NCBI GenBank assembly: GCA_029747585.1
Contig: JAPEVF010000637.1
Location: forward strand, 1-26,348
Source of the DNA: Pleurotus djamor
Taxonomy: Eukaryota > Basidiomycota > Agaricomycetes > Agaricales > Pleurotaceae
Length of the DNA: 26,348 nt
Reading direction: 5' to 3'
Part shown: piece after piece, positions 9,938 to 21,100 of the stretch
How the letters are laid out: every line of letters begins with the position of its first letter
How positions within the stretch are numbered: the first letter of the stretch is position 1
Notes under the pieces: model-generated
Database searches by the model: none
The model's input: the letters and a program-made list of their open reading frames with translations, nothing else
What the model was told of the DNA's origin: nothing
Translations under genes and position numbers: made by a program

Positions 9938-12508
9938 ATGAAGCCCTCCATACCCTTCAGCGTTTTGTATGTTTTGCTCGGCACCCTCACTTCTGCAATC
10001 CGCTTGGTGCCTGTACCTGAGATCGATGCTCGTGTGAGTACTCATTAATTTTACCAAAACATTAGCACCTCGATTCATGGTCGTCAAAAGTCGCCTTCTC
10101 TACAGGAACGTGCTCCCCAAGCTACTGCAGGCGCGATGAAGGGGGTGACGGGTACTGTCAACCAGCTGCTAACGCCAGAGAAGCCTAACACTGGTGGTAC
10201 TGTTGGCGGGATAATCAAGGGTGTCTCGAATACCTTGGGTCAACCTTCGACCGAGAAGCCTACTGCTGGCGGTACTGTCGGCGGCATAATCAAGGGCGTA
10301 TCAAATACATTGGCTCAGCCTTCCACGCCCCAACAGAAAGCTTCTGCATCCTCTGGTGCGACGACGCCTTTGATGAACAAAGCAGGTACCGGTCTTGCAT
10401 CGAGTCAGAAGATGAGTGATATGGGAGCCAAACCGGTGATGGACAAACCGGTCAACCCTGCTTCTCAAGGTGGTATCAGTGACGCAGTGCGTCTTGCATC
10501 GAGTACCAAAGAGGGATCGGGTGGCTCTGGTCCTGTTCAAGTCGCCTCGGGCAACAAACCTGCTGGGATGACTGCGAAGCCTACGATGGACAAGCCCGTT
10601 TCTCCTGGCGCCTCACCCGGTACTAAGGAAGGCTCGTCGTCTTCTGGGCCTGTACAAGTAGCTTCGAGCGACAAAGTCGGTAACCCAGGTGGCATGGTTT
10701 CGAAACCCACTTCCGACAGACCCATTTCACCCGGTCTCACTTCATCGTTGAAAGGTGGCAGTGACGGTGCTTCAGCGAAGCCCGCCATGGACAAGCCTGT
10801 CGCCCCTGGCTCATCGTCATCTAAAGCTGGTTCCAACAGTCCCGTTACGGTTGCGTCAAGCGACAAGACTACCACAGGAGGAAAACCAACTGCCGATAAG
10901 CCTGTGGCGCCTATATCACCATCAACTAAAGAGGGGTTCTCTAGTGGTCCTGTTCAGGTTGCGTCTAGCAGCAAGAATACTGCTGGCAAGCCGATCGCCG
11001 ATAAACCGGTGGCACCCATCTCGTCACCGACGAAGGAAGGATCCCTCGGTGGTCCTGTTCAGGTCGCATCAAGCAACAAAGCTGTCGTTTCAGGGAAACC
11101 GACGATGGATAAGCCTGTTTCCCCAAACACGTCGTCGTTCAAATCAGGTCAAACGGGGCTCACTCAAGTTGCGACTGAAGGCAAGAGTGTCAATGCTGCG
11201 AATTCGAAGTCGCCTTCCGATAAACCTGTCGCATTTGGTCCTTCGACGAAAGACGTTCGCCCAGCCGCACCTGTTCGCCTTTCCTCAGAGGGAAAAGGCG
11301 GCGAGGACAGCAGTACTGGTCTCAACAAGGGTTTAGGCACCAAGCCGACTGTGAAGCTTGGGTCAGAAGGATATCCCATGACAGCCAAGACGAAAACGGA
11401 AACCCCCCAGTCGTTCAATGATGCCTACAAGGAGGCACTCGAAGCATCGAAGAAGAAGGAGAAAGAGAATAGTGTTTCTTCGAAGGCGAAGGAACTCGAG
11501 GAAGCTGGGAAGGCGAAACAGAAGGAGAACAGTGTCTCAGAGAAGGCAAAGCAATTGGAAGAAGCCGGGAAAGCCAAGCAAAAGGAGAACAGTGTATCAG
11601 AGAAGGCGAAGGAGTTGGCCAACGCCGGTAAACCAAAGACTTTCTCCCAACAGGCGAAAGAGGCTTTGGAAGCCTCGAAGGGTAAATCGGAGTCAAACCC
11701 AGCTGCCAAAGGTTCGGGCTCATCCTCGCCGTCTGATTCTCCATCCTCCTCTTCCTCTTCACCTTCTACTCCCAACAAAGATTCGCCGAATGTCAAGAAC
11801 CTCGCTTCCAGTCACCCGTCTTCTTCTGGCTCAGGTTCCAGCTCTAGCGACCCGGTAACGAAGTCTAAACCTGGCACCGTCGCTCCTGCTCAGAAAGAGA
11901 AGGCCGGCTCGAAGACAACGATTACAGACAATGTTTCTGGTCCAGCTGATCCCGCCTCAAACGCGAAGGCTTCCGCACCAGATCGTGACCCCAGCTCCAA
12001 GAACAAGGCCGATGCTGCCGATAATGAACCAGCGAAAGGACCGACTTCAAAAACCAAGTCTGAAAGCAATCCAGCGGTCAAAGAATCATCGACTAAAGGG
12101 AACTCAGCAACGGCAGCTGGTCAAGCAGGGAATGATCCGTCAACGAAGGAAAAGACGCCCATCGATCCTGCGTCAAAAGGGAAAACACCCCCAGCTGTTG
12201 CCTGCGTCCCAGGCGACTCCGCGACGGTTGGTCGTGTACTCGCTGCAGACGGTGGTCGTTCTGGGATCGGCGCTGATTCGTCAGCATCGCTACTCCTCAA
12301 CAAGTATGCTCCTGTTATCATTGGGTTGCTTGCGGGAAATTTGGCTTTGATGCTGGCGATGAGCGGACTCGGCGTTTATATGTTCGTCTCAAGGGGTGGT
12401 AAAGCCCGCAAAGGACCTACCTCACGCATGACGACCAACTACCATGCCGTGAAGATGGACGATTCTAAAGACAGTCAATACGTTTATGCCGCCCGATACG
12501 ATGCTTAG
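9938..12508 (+). CDS. Repeat-rich, secreted-type single-pass membrane protein, 832 aa, function unknown
   Basis: Exon 1 (9938-10033) encodes a signal-peptide-like start, MKPSIPFSVLYVLLGTLTSA. A 72-bp GT-AG intron (10034-10105) joins in phase 0 to exon 2 (10106-12508). The ectodomain is low complexity and rich in Ser, Lys, Pro, Gly, Thr and Ala. It has two copies of a TVGGIIKGVSNTL unit (about 10190-10330), eight copies of a KPxxDKPVxP unit, most followed by GPVQVASS-like segments (about 10429-11230), and three 20-residue KENSVSEKAKELEEAGKAKQ units (about 11458-11640). A Ser/Pro/Lys-rich stretch follows. Only one cysteine is present (residue 732). A hydrophobic helix (residues about 766-793, starting YAPVIIGLLAGN) is followed by a positively charged stop and a 39-residue tail ending YAARYDA. 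This topology suggests a heavily O-glycosylated type I cell-surface protein. No catalytic domain was recognised. The tail resembles, from memory, membrane tails of some agaricomycete aspartic-protease-like proteins; that is inference. Confidence 0.85.
10190..11640 (+). repeat. Three families of degenerate in-frame tandem repeats in the membrane protein
   Basis: From 5' to 3' these are: a roughly 25-residue unit containing TVGGIIKGVSNTL, two copies; a unit of about 25-50 residues containing KPxxDKPVxP, eight copies starting near 10429, 10577, 10704, 10779, 10882, 10987, 11095 and 11208; and a 20-residue Lys/Glu-rich unit with KENSVS, three copies. Conservation is stronger in protein than in DNA, because synonymous sites differ between copies. 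This suggests old duplications kept for their protein properties. Confidence 0.8.
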
Positions 12509-13322
12509 TGTCTGGACTTTGGACTTTTATGATATCATGCATGGACCTTTGACGAACTTTCTCCCTGATTACTCCTACTCACCCCCTAAATTGTATATTG
12601 TTGAACGGACTGAGCACGGAAGCGCTGGCTGATGTCGATGATTTGCGAACCGAACCACGGTGCTTCCTACAGTAAGCAGAGTCCCTTTTACGCTAAGCTA
12701 TGGGGTATCGAGGGCTGATGTGAGTGGTGCACTTTGCCTCCGGCCTGGTTACACATGTCTCGAACCCGTGGCTTTCACGATGGAACCAGCGCTGAAGCTC
12801 ATCCTCCTCGCATTCCGGTCACCTGTCTTTCACCGCGACGTCAAGTTGTGCAGACTCTTATTTCACCGCCTCCAATGTCAAATACTACTCTAGAACATTG
12901 TGTGATGGCGGCTCTTGACCTCTAAGTTGACCTCGTCCTATCTGCAAGCTTGACCGCACCACCCTCTTCAGTGATCCTGTACACCTCCCTTCGCGGCCAA
13001 CCCTGATGGACCGCTTGCCCGAGGAATTGCTTCGGCAGATTGCTTCGGACTTGCTCTCCTGAGTGGCCGACCTGATCTCTTTTGGCTCCTAGAAGCCATT
13101 CTCAAAGAGTCAAGACTGCCACCACGTACTCTCTATTCGTACAATACCTATTTTCTTCTCGCTAGTTACTTGTTGATTGACAGAGAGTTTTTCGTTTATC
13201 AAACAGGCAGCTCGTTTGGAAACGTCCGAAGGAGGCGTGGCCCTAGTATCCGAAGACTCGTTAAACAAGTTCATGTACTACTTATATTTCTGTTCAATCA
13301 TCCTGTTTATGCTATTCAAATT
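12509..13322. other. Gene-poor stretch after the repeat protein
   Basis: About 0.8 kb between the plus-strand repeat protein and the 3' end of the minus-strand oxygenase. It holds both 3' ends and one short F-box-like remnant at 13006-13095 (listed separately). The other open frames (for example 12660-12893 and 13177-13494) have no recognisable features; the latter lies mostly antisense to the oxygenase. Confidence 0.5.
13006..13095 (+). pseudogene. F-box motif remnant
   Basis: An ATG at 13006 opens MDRLPEELLRQIASDLLS, a convincing start of an F-box helix (the adaptor that binds Skp1 in SCF ubiquitin ligases). The frame stops immediately (TGA). The same frame continues with VADLISFGS, which resembles the second half of an F-box, then a second stop. 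No longer downstream frame carries repeats of an F-box protein. F-box genes are large, fast-turning families in Agaricomycetes, so a decayed copy is plausible. A chance match cannot be excluded from about 28 residues. Confidence 0.35.
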
Positions 13323-14291
13323 TCACTCGCTATCAAATACCAAAGCCCTAACTTCAATGGATTGCCTTGGAGGAGCCGAAGCAGGGCTAGATTTGTCGTG
13401 GAAAGCTGAATGTGGCGTCAACCTTGCCTTGGTCTCGTCCGAGTCGAAACACTTGATGAGTGTCACTTCATCGGGCGTTTGGTTTGACAAGTAGTACCAA
13501 CGGTGTTCGGGATTATACTTCACACTAAAAGTATATCCCTCACGGTCTGGGTAGACGTGCCGGGTAGAAACGAGGTCGTTTTCTTCTTTCAGCGAGTAGA
13601 AGTCTGCTACGCCGAGGGGGTGATGAGCGACAGGGTTCTCGATGGGGCGCCAGACATTGATGATTCGGACGCGTGACTTCAGGAGGCGCTCTGCCTCGTC
13701 TTTGAGATGATAGTGCACGCGATTAACGCTTGCGACGTAGGTTTGGTCGATGTGAACCCGTTGCTAACCGTACGATTAAGTCAATGTTCACAGCCAAAGG
13801 GTAACAGGTGTGCTCACCACAGGACCTCTGATATCAGGCCTGAGCTCGGTAGTGTTAGGGTCGTAGTTCCGTCTATAGAAATCCGAAGTAAGTGACTCCG
13901 ATGCTTCTAAGTACGATGATGGACGAAGTTTTACTTACCGAATGGTATGGTCGAAGATGAATACCCTCTTCGCCCCTGTCTCCTTTTTCAAAAGCTCCTC
14001 GACCTCCTTATAATAGCGGCTCTTGATCGCTTCCTCGTCCACAAACTCCTTCTCTTCGCTGACATGCTTCACAAACTGGAAGCCCGTCTTGTCCAAAGAA
14101 ACGGTGTCTTCCTTCCCACGGATGTCGCGAACAACGACGTCGTGGGTCTCAGTTTGAATGTTGGTTTTCGGCACGCCCTCGGGGACGGCGTATACGATGT
14201 TGAAAGGGACCTCGTTGTCGTCGGTCTTTGGACCAAGGTAATGAAGGGTGGTAGGAACGTCGCGGGGTGCGAGTACTGCTGCGGTAGCCAT
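13323..14291 (-). CDS. CmcJ/AsaB-like (GA4-desaturase family) putative non-haem Fe oxygenase, 282 aa
   Basis: Three exons, 14291-13939, 13872-13818 and 13763-13323, with GT-AG introns of 66 and 54 bp, restore a 282-residue protein in phase. The family is variously named CmcJ-like methyltransferase, GA4 desaturase or AsaB hydroxylase/desaturase. Its members act in fungal secondary metabolism and some are Fe(II)/2-oxoglutarate-type oxygenases. Seen: LHYLGPKTDDNEVPFNIVYAVPEG near the N-terminus, typical of the family; VHIDQTY (H140, D142), which I infer to be a His-x-Asp metal motif; VWRPIENPVAHHPLGVADF; WYYLSNQTPDEVTLIKCFDSDE; and a late PHSAF (H254) as the likely third ligand. I chose the ATG at 14291, which gives MATAAVLAPRDV; an in-frame ATG 16 codons upstream is less likely because a TATA-like element overlaps it. 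The substrate is unknown, and no other biosynthetic gene is adjacent. Confidence 0.85.
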
Positions 14292-14339
14292 TTCTGTCGG
14301 TAGAACTTGAATGTTATCTGCTAAGTTCCCTGGCCTCAA

Positions 14340-14346
14340 TTATATA
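14340..14346 (-). promoter_or_regulatory. Possible TATA box of the CmcJ-like gene
   Basis: The minus strand reads TATATAA about 50 bases upstream of the chosen start codon at 14291. This spacing would give a very short 5' leader. It is a pattern match only. Confidence 0.3.
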
Positions 14347-16266
14347 TGAAGCAAGAACGCTTAGTCAGGGAACAAAGGTGTCATATCTCACTCCTATGGC
14401 GAAAGTGCGTCTCACCTTCAAAACAGAGCCGCTTCTAGAGTGTAGACGTCTATTTCTGTTGACGAACGAATGTAAGTACACTTGTTATCACCGTGAAGTG
14501 GATCACTAAGGATTTCGCGGTGTAATCGGTCTTGGAAACATTGTTAGTCACTATAAGAAGACGTGAGCATAGCGAAAGGTACAACCGAATTTATGAATAG
14601 AAGGGTCGGCATCTCTGACTCAGCTCTTGAGACTGCGTATGAATAAGCGTGTGATGTAGCATTACTGAGAAGTAAGAGAATTGATTCTAAAATGGGCTGA
14701 ACCACGGAATCACACCTTCGAAAGCTGAGCCTTAGGGATGGCATCATATCCTTTGCGGCTAATCCAACGCAGTCCCTTTTGCTAAAAGTCTTTGGAGAGG
14801 AGAGGAGGGCCTACTCGAAATCATAAGCAACACCAAGTAATAATTCCTCACTCCAACGTAAACTCGTAAAGGCCATTCCAAAAGGATACCCCCGTGGTGC
14901 GCCATTGCCCTCCGGCCGGGAGGCAACGATGTAGGTGGGAATGGGATGTGCACGATTTATCATGCATCACCATCATGGAGACAGGAATTACCTGGTATGG
15001 TGGGATGGCCGGCGAACGAGGATTCAGGATACCTTCCAGTCACCTGAGAAGCGGCATTAGTGATGCGCATCGGTAAAGCGGATGGAGGGCTTGCAACCAG
15101 AAGAAAAAACAAAGGCATATAAGTCATCAGACCTCAACATGTCATCTATTCCATCGTAGTCGATCCCCGAAGCGAGGGCTCGATGTTATGCTTCATCGAC
15201 CTTGGGCCAACCATAGTAAATTCAATAACCAGAGCTTTGTCGAGATATGCTGTCTCTGTTCGTAGCCCCTCCGGGGTAGGCGCTTTCGAGGGATAGTTAG
15301 GCCGGAGATCGTCCTTCAGCGTTTTCACACATTGTCACAATCCTCGCCGAAGAGAGCCAATTGACTCACCAAAAATTCTCTCCGCTCTCAAAAATATTGT
15401 GAGCCTCCTCAAAGCCATTGAAAGAGACCGAGACGGTACGTACTTTCGTGTAGAGTATCAACCTTGGAGATTGAGAGATTGTTCATTCAAAGCGTTCGTA
15501 TGGCGGGGGGCCGTACGATTGTAGGTTGTGCGAAGGTAAAATTGTTTCGAGAATCGAAGCCCACAGTGATTGACGAGAGAATAGCAGTACACTGAACGAT
15601 TCGAGCCATTGACCCGACAGAATTGCGATGCGGGGAGATTGGAATGACTATGACGTCGAAGATTCGGAGAACCTGAGAGAGATCCAAGCAATGTTCCTAC
15701 ATACCTTCAGAGCTGGACGTAGTTCGAAGGGTGGGCTGAATCCCTGTGACTTTGGGCGTACTATGGGCCCAAAGATCTCGGTTCCTAGACACGCGGCGGT
15801 AAGCCTTATGGGAGAGCAAAGTAGAGTATACCACTCCCCGAGCTCGAGCCAAGCGGGTCGCCATTCTTAACATATGGAGAAGATCCCTGACCACCAATTT
15901 CAGAAGAACCATTGGGCAATGAATCACCGCGAGGGTACGACTATTCACTCCGAGTTGGCTTTTCGAATTGTGGCTCCAGCGTCAAGTAAGTTCTCGACAA
16001 CGGTCGCGTCTCTGAAAGATACATTGCGTACACCTTGTAGAGACTTGGTTCCTGTCCTATTCATCCTCGCTTTTATGTCCCCAGAATCACGTCTGAATGG
16101 GATGTTGGGTTTAGGACTTGCCGCCTTCGCGTTTTGTACATATGTTGGCTTTGAGCGATCTGGAGAGTTTTCGACCAGCAAGAGCCAGCAAGCCACGTGA
16201 GACTTAGAAGAGCTTCGATTCGACATGGAAGGATGTGTAAATACGCACGAAACATGATGCATGATG

Positions 16267-16317
16267 GTTGAACGTTGACGTTGAACGTTGAACGTTGAAC
16301 GTTGAACATTTGAACGT
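16267..16317 (+). repeat. GTTGAAC heptamer tandem array
   Basis: About six tandem copies of the 7-mer GTTGAAC. The second copy is shortened (GTTGAC) and the last ones are interrupted by ATTT. It lies outside any supported gene. Short arrays like this commonly arise by replication slippage. Confidence 0.8.
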
Positions 16318-17288
16318 CGATGCAGCGGCCAGGTCGCGCTAAGGAAAAAGTACGACAGGGGCTTCTCGGCAGCTTCCGGTTCTGAGCGCTTGAGCAATGG
16401 GCTGTACATCTCCACTTCGGATTCCACTTGACCAGTCGCATTCCATGATTGGCAAAAGACTGCCCTCCCGTCGGTTCCCTTCCGAATGATATCAGTGATT
16501 CTTGGAAAAGGAATAACGACATCCTATCATCCGTGATCATTGCCAACCATACCTCGCTTCTGAGCTCTCGCGGTGTTAAAATGGCGGAAGGACCTAACCG
16601 CGGGCTTCATCACGATCAAGGTTCTCAATCCAGTAGGGCCACCTGTTTATACACGAGATTTGAGCTAATCCAACCCAAACTCAACAGGAGGACGTTCCAG
16701 GTTTCAACGTACTCAGGAAGCGATATATTCGACGGACCGGCAACAGTCCACTGACTCAAGAACCAACGAAAAGTCTCTGCAAGATATGATTGAGCTCGGC
16801 TTTGGGGTAAGTATGTACTAAGCATTCGCTAATCATTGGATACGATCTAGTAAACTACATCCGTACCAAGTGATCCTATCAATCCATCATTAACAACCAT
16901 CACTTCTGCATGGTGTGCACCACCCATCGCCTCTACTTAGAGTTAAATCCTGTTATTTCTGGCTCACGCGGGAACCCAAGCCCCAGCCAATGGTACTTTT
17001 CAAGAATTCAATGTACTCACATGCGACAACGAGGGCATACGCATTCTTCACATGTACGGGGCACGTAAAATGAGTATCCTGATTCAATTTCAGGCCCTCC
17101 TACTTGGTTCCGTGTTGGTCCGCGCATCTCTGTAACCACATAAATAATTCCGCTGGCAGAGCCTGGATCGAACGTGCTTGATATAAGATTAAAACGGGGA
17201 AACTACGGCCGTAGGATGATTTATCCAGAAATACACGAAAAGATCTGATGTCTTGAACCATTTTGGGAGTTGCAGGCGCCGCCCCGGC

Positions 17289-17295
17289 TATATGA
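17289..17295 (+). promoter_or_regulatory. Possible TATA element of the trehalose-complex gene
   Basis: TATATGA lies 145 bases upstream of the start codon at 17440, followed shortly by a CRE-like TGACGTC at 17304-17310. Both are plausible for a stress-responsive fungal promoter but are short pattern matches. Confidence 0.25.
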
Positions 17296-17439
17296 GTAGT
17301 TCGTGACGTCGATGGGCCATGCCCAGTTTCTATCCACAGAAACTTCTTGACCTTCTACCACCACCATCTCCTCGACTGTATCCATATTCTTATCATTATT
17401 CTGTATAATCTGTAGTTTCTATCTTCACCGCGACACCCG

Positions 17440-20400
17440 ATGAGCACCTTCCGGAACCACCGAATCGTAATTGCTTCCTTGTTTTTGCCCAAGACCGCCG
17501 TGCTTGGTGATTCGGGTCCTTCGACGCCCGACAAGCAGCTTAGGGAGCCTCCAGCGCTGGCGATTCCCTCATCTGCGTTCAGAAACATCGACAAGTCGAA
17601 ACCGACGAGACCGGGAGGATCAGCCCCGCGAACCCGCTCCAGCAGCGTTACCAATGCATTAGCCGCATCTATGCCGGGACCATTGAAGAGCATCGTTGAG
17701 GACCTTCAGGACAAGGTATGTGCCTCACGCCTAGAAGAACATGTGCATAATGTGACTGAGACATCGGCCTTAGACCAGGAATGTTACGAGGAATGTCACC
17801 CCAGTCGCACTTTCTCCGGCGCAGGAGAAGGCCAATCCATTCCTCAAAGCCGTGCGAATAGCGGCAGACAACAACTCACCCTCACCGCGAAAGCATCAAA
17901 CTACCTACCCAGATTACGGGAATAACCCGGCTCGGATTCAGAGGAAGGGATCCAGATCGTCATCCCGAAGACCTACCTCCGATACTGACATGAAGCTCAC
18001 CAATGGAAGAACTGTATCATGCTGGCACCCGGAGCTGAACTCGCATTGCAATGGCGGTCTCAAGAACGCCATTGAGAGTGTCGGGAGTAGATTGCGGAAG
18101 AAGGTCTGGGTAGGGACGCTTGGAACAGCTACGGACTCGTTCAGTGAGCCTCTGAGGGAAGATATGAACAGGAGGATGCTACTAGAGTGCGAGAGCGTCC
18201 CAGTGTGGATTCCAGATGCAGAGTTTGAGAGCTGCTATGACGAGTTCTGTCACCAGGTACTTTACTTCGTCTGTTTTCTGTTGTGACTTTCAACCTAACT
18301 CATCGGGTAGGTTCTATGGCCATGTCTACATTACGCTGTCCCAGACGCCCCCAAAACAAAATTATTCTACGAATCTGCGTCATACAAACAATATGAAGCC
18401 GTTAATCAACGATTTGCTGATGCTATTATTGAAAATTATCAAGAGGGCGACATTAGTGAGTCTTCGTCGATGCTCCTCCGCCTGCCCATCCTCACCCTTC
18501 CCAGTCTGGATCAACGATTACCACCTCATGCTCGTTCCCGCAATGCTCCGTGCCTCTTCTAAACTCCCGCCCCACGCACCAATAGGCTTCTTCATGCATG
18601 TCGCGTTTCCTTCCTCAGAGATATTCCGGTGTCTCTCCGTTCGGCAAGCACTTCTCAAAGGTCTTCTTGGAGCGGACCTAGTCGGGTTCCAGACTGCTTC
18701 CTACGCGCGTCACTTCCGTCAAACTGTCAGTCGCATCTTGGCGTTTGAAGCGCTACCGAAGGGCATCGAGATCAAGGAGGGTGAGGAAGGTCCTGGAAGT
18801 AGGGGAAGATTCGTCGATGTCGGCGTCTTCCCGATGGGCATCGATGTGCATCAACTCAGAGAGAAGATGTGAGTCGTGTGATATATTGTGTCAACTCGCT
18901 GACAGTGTATTCGCAGTCGTGATCCAGAAGTTTCGGAGTGGATCCAAGTATTGAATCAACGTTACGCGGGAATGAAAATGATTGTCGGTAGGGACAAATT
19001 GGATGAGATCCAGGTCCGATCCTTTGCTCTTTCCTTGTCTGTTTTGGGCTCACGCCCAATTGCAGGGTGTCCGACATAAAATTCAAGCCTTCGAAATGTT
19101 CCTCGAGAAGTACCCCGAGTTTCAGCAAAAGGTACGCTCCACTTGAATAATTCCTTCCGGTCGCTAACCCTTGGGCTAGGTTGTCCTACTCCAAGTCGCG
19201 TTACATACTACAGAGTCGAATGAACTCGCTGGTGGTGTTGCCGATGTTGTCTCACACATTAATTCACGCTTCTCCACCCTCACTTGGCAACCCGTCGTCT
19301 TCCTCCATACACAGGATCTGACATTCACTCAATATTTGGCTCTGCTCAGCGTAGCCGACGCCTTTTTGGTTACTAGCTTGAGGGAAGGCATGGCGTTGAG
19401 GTATGCACCTTCACATTTGAGAACAGTCGCCTGGGTGATATTCAATGCCGTGGATTAGGACTCATGAGTATGTCGAATGTCAAGATGGGCGATATAGGCC
19501 CCTCATCTTGAGCGAGGTATGTCTCATTGACAATCAACATCGACGCAACTGATTATCGTGGAGTCTAGTTTACTGGATCGTATAGCTATAGTGGATTCCG
19601 TTCCTGCATCGCTATCAATCCTTGGGATACTCGCAGCACGTCGAATGCGATCCACCAAGCTCTGACAATGGAGGACGAAGAAGCCAAGGCTCGTTGGCTG
19701 GTGCGTTCCTTAGGATGTCTCATCATGACCCCTTCTGAAATCCTTGCAGGAACTCCACAACCACGTTACCACCCAGACAGCTCAAGCTTTCGTCACCACC
19801 TTCCTGACTCGTTGTGTACGAGCAAACACGGAGCACACGCCTGGCGATCTTACTGACGTCCCCCAACTCGATGTTACCCGCATCCTTCCTCGATACAGAC
19901 ACTCACAAAAGCGCCTTGTCTTAATTGATTTCGAGGCAACGCTTTGGCATCGCGACCTTTCCAAAGAAAGCTTGCAGACCCGGAGATTCGATCCACCTTT
20001 TGAGGTCTTTGAAGTTCTGTCCAAGCTTACGGATGACAGGAAGAACGAGGTTTGGCTGCTCAGTGGGCTGCCCGTCAAAGGCATGCTTGACCAGATTGCT
20101 GATCGGATACCGAAGCTTGGTATTGTGTATGTCCCCTCTCGACTCTATCACACATCTTGGGATACCACTAACACTAACGGGTGTTCAGCGCGGAAAATGG
20201 ATGCTTCATCAGGCCTCGGCCGATACGAGGGCAGACGTCTGCTTGGATCAATATGGTCGCCAACTTCAACCTCACCTGGAAGAATTCTTGCCTTGAGATT
20301 CTCAACTACGTGCGTCTACTCTTCGTTTGGAATGAATGGGCAACTGAAACGATCCTGATAGTTCACTGAACGTACGCCTGGTGCATTCATTGAAGAGAGA

Positions 20401-20916
20401 GAAGCTTCTCTTGTCTGGCGTTTCTGGACTGGACCTATCACCGACAGCCCAGATCGTCAATGGGCTCGCCGTCAAGCTGCCGAAGCTCAGAACCATATAT
20501 TCGATAGGTCAGTTTGATACACAAGAAATTCATGACGTTTCTCACATCAATATAGTCTTGGTGAACGCTATGGACTCCGCATCATCCCTGGGATGAACAG
20601 TTTCCTTGTCCTTCCCAACAATATCTCAAGATCTACGGCAGTTGGCTCCATATTACATCCGGGTGGGCCTACACACTCTCCCTTGGCCGCTCAAACTGCT
20701 TGGATGTCACCCGATACAATGGAAGACAGTATTGGTGTTGACATTGATTGCATTTTGGCCGTCAGCGGGGATGAGAAACTGCTGAGGCGCCTGAATGATT
20801 TCGACAATTCTGAAACTGTGTCGACGAGTGGCAAGACTACTGATGCGAAGTGGCAGTTAGATTCGCAGCTTGCCTTGAAGACTATGTGGCAGTTCGCCAG
20901 TGTTGGTTCTTCATAG
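17440..20916 (+). CDS. Trehalose-6-phosphate synthase/phosphatase family protein, likely regulatory subunit, 948 aa
   Basis: Thirteen exons join in phase: 17440-17715, 17774-18256, 18311-18455, 18505-18868, 18917-19013, 19066-19131, 19180-19400, 19459-19516, 19569-19700, 19750-20126, 20189-20309, 20362-20507, 20556-20916. A GT20 (trehalose-6-phosphate synthase) domain is followed by a HAD phosphatase-like domain. Landmarks: RIVIASLFLPKTAV at the N-terminus, WINDYHLMLVP (D306), MHVAFPSSEIFR (H333), VGRDKLDEIQGVRHK (447-461), REGMAL (545-550) and SEFTGSYSYSG. Key catalytic positions differ from active enzymes. The GT20 Arg and Lys that bind UDP-sugar phosphate (OtsA R262, K267) align with K450 and Q455, and OtsA D361 with E546. 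The HAD motif DxDGT reads DFEAT (674-678), and the late GDDxxD motif reads SGDEKL (899-904). This pattern fits a Tps3/Tsl1-like subunit that stabilises or regulates the cytosolic trehalose complex. Family is firm; loss of activity is inferred. Confidence 0.92.
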
Positions 20917-21100
20917 CGCGTGGATGCGGGTAATTACTGGGGTGAAAAGGTCTCGGAAACGTTTCGTCACACACGAGCACGGACATATTTATGGCATGAA
21001 TAGTACACGTAGATTGTTCTCTGGCTCATCTCCTCGGATGTGGTATCAGGGGCTGGCTATTCCTTCGGTGGTTCCATCCTTTGATCCGTAACTTGTGGAA

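Larger units (their letters stand above)
14347..17439. other. Long stretch with no convincing gene
   Basis: About 3.1 kb between the divergently transcribed oxygenase and trehalose genes. It contains small open frames on both strands without recognisable domains. The best coding-like candidates are minus-strand frames at 15146-15690 and a plus-strand frame ending near 16805 just before a GTAAGT donor-like site. A heptamer tandem array lies at 16267-16317. No transposase or reverse transcriptase motif or terminal repeat was seen. Confidence 0.45.

Noticed and set aside
10755..11336. 193-codon plus-strand open frame, and others (11418-11858 plus, 11425-11796 minus), inside the repeat protein gene
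   Set aside because: They are shifted or antisense readings of the repetitive exon, with Arg/Leu- or Ser/Phe-biased composition caused by the repeats. The main frame has a signal peptide, an intron and a membrane helix.
15874..16200. 108-codon plus-strand frame with a hydrophobic segment
   Set aside because: No family recognised, no flanking exons with matching phase, and antisense frames of similar length overlap it.
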